A DNA stretch of 51,414 nucleotides. Origin: Flavobacteriales bacterium (GTDB lineage: Bacteria; Bacteroidota; Bacteroidia; UBA10329). The position numbers and the translations under genes were made by a program. Below the pieces are notes generated by a model, which was given only the letters and a program-made list of their open reading frames with translations, ran no database searches and was not told where the DNA came from. The stretch is from positions 1 to 51,414 of the forward strand of contig JAIOYO010000023.1 of assembly GCA_021741075.1 (NCBI GenBank), in the 5' to 3' direction. Of this stretch, positions 51,190 to 51,414 are shown in pieces; within the stretch, counting starts at the first letter, position 1, and each line of letters starts with the position of its first letter.

Positions 51190-51414
51190 TTAGGCAACCA
51201 GACCGTTCACGCTGCCGCTCCATGGGCTCGGACTTCCTGCACCAATGGCACGCATTTGAAATTCGTGATACATGGCAGATTGCAGGCCGACAACTGTCTG
51301 ACGGAGTTGCCCTAGTGGATCTACCATTATCCACGCTGCAACAACAGGCGTTGGATCTGAACTAGGATTACCCGGTGTAGACCCCAGACCACCACTTACC
51401 ACAGGGCGGTGACG
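51190..51414 (-). CDS. Unidentified protein, C-terminal end (runs off right edge)
   Basis: The minus strand is open from the edge to a TAA at 51190-51192 (74 codons visible). It ends in Gly/Ser/Pro-rich sequence, SGGLGSTPGNPSSDPTPV, followed by a moderately hydrophobic helix-like part (AAWIMVDPLGQLRQTVVG) and SGSVNGLVA. I do not recognise it. The terminator 54 bases downstream and the absence of a better frame on either strand support it. It has no visible T9SS tail. The start lies outside the window. Confidence 0.6.
   Translation of the reverse strand, partial: RHRPVVSGGLGSTPGNPSSDPTPVVAAWIMVDPLGQLRQTVVGLQSAMYHEFQMRAIGAGSPSPWSGSVNGLVA

Noticed and set aside
51180..51365. Plus-strand frame near the right edge
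   Set aside because: Opposite to the minus-strand frame that has a well-placed terminator; it has no ribosome-binding site or promoter.

Overview
The window looks like chromosome from a member of the Bacteroidota, most likely order Flavobacteriales. Four predicted surface proteins end in T9SS (Por) sorting domains. There are TonB-dependent receptors with an N-terminal carboxypeptidase-like domain, lipoproteins with short lipoboxes, PadR-PspC and SiaC/SpoIIE signalling pairs, and TAnnTTTG-type -7 boxes just upstream of several starts (for example 4597, 30590 and 43931). No rRNA, tRNA, transposase, integrase, phage gene or CRISPR array was recognised. The gene content reads as ordinary chromosome with several locally rearranged or odd spots.

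Layout. 1-4.2 kb: a partial LamG-like secreted protein, a 42-bp tandem array ending in a strong hairpin, an unknown protein with its own terminator, then a SiaC-like phosphoprotein overlapping a membrane SpoIIE phosphatase. 4.6-9.5 kb: a TonB receptor, an FN3 lipoprotein, a possible small RNA, and a DinB/beta-lactamase fusion. 9.6-13.5 kb: a nested hairpin element, a PadR-PspC operon with palindromic operators, and a propeller T9SS protein. 13.6-24.6 kb: an alpha-beta fused 2-oxoacid dehydrogenase E1 coupled to murQ, an unknown protein, a glycine-rich T9SS protein, rlmB overlapping a GT39-like glycosyltransferase, and a FIST sensor followed by a SpoIIE phosphatase carrying a one-base frameshift. 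24.7-31.8 kb: a UbiD decarboxylase, a second GT39-like protein, eno, carA, and a ThuA-like T9SS protein. 31.8-35.8 kb: a cobalamin riboswitch driving a BtuB-like receptor and a YncE-like surface lipoprotein. Downstream of the lipoprotein gene are a decayed duplicate of its 3' end, a 21-bp tandem array and a small unknown gene. 35.9-39.7 kb: a T9SS protein, a class I aminotransferase, an unknown membrane-anchored protein, and meaB. 39.8-42.5 kb: an ArsR operon with two matching operators, a DUF6428-like protein and an unusual membrane-domain/arsenate-reductase fusion, then an RluE-like pseudouridine synthase. 42.5-51.4 kb: a DUF4476-like protein, an unknown protein, mtaB, two lgt paralogues flanking an aquaglyceroporin, an inositol monophosphatase, an NfeD-type protease, and the 3' end of an unidentified gene.

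How the genes fit together. The B12 riboswitch and its outer-membrane uptake pair sit about 3 kb from meaB, whose client methylmalonyl-CoA mutase needs B12. The two SpoIIE phosphatases, SiaC and FIST proteins point to partner-switching signalling. The ArsR operators suggest metalloid-inducible control of the fusion protein. The spots most worth a second look are the membrane-ArsC fusion, the DinB/beta-lactamase fusion, the duplicated gene tail with its 21-bp array, the 42-bp array with terminal hairpin, the nested hairpin element at 9608-9693, and the frameshifted phosphatase.
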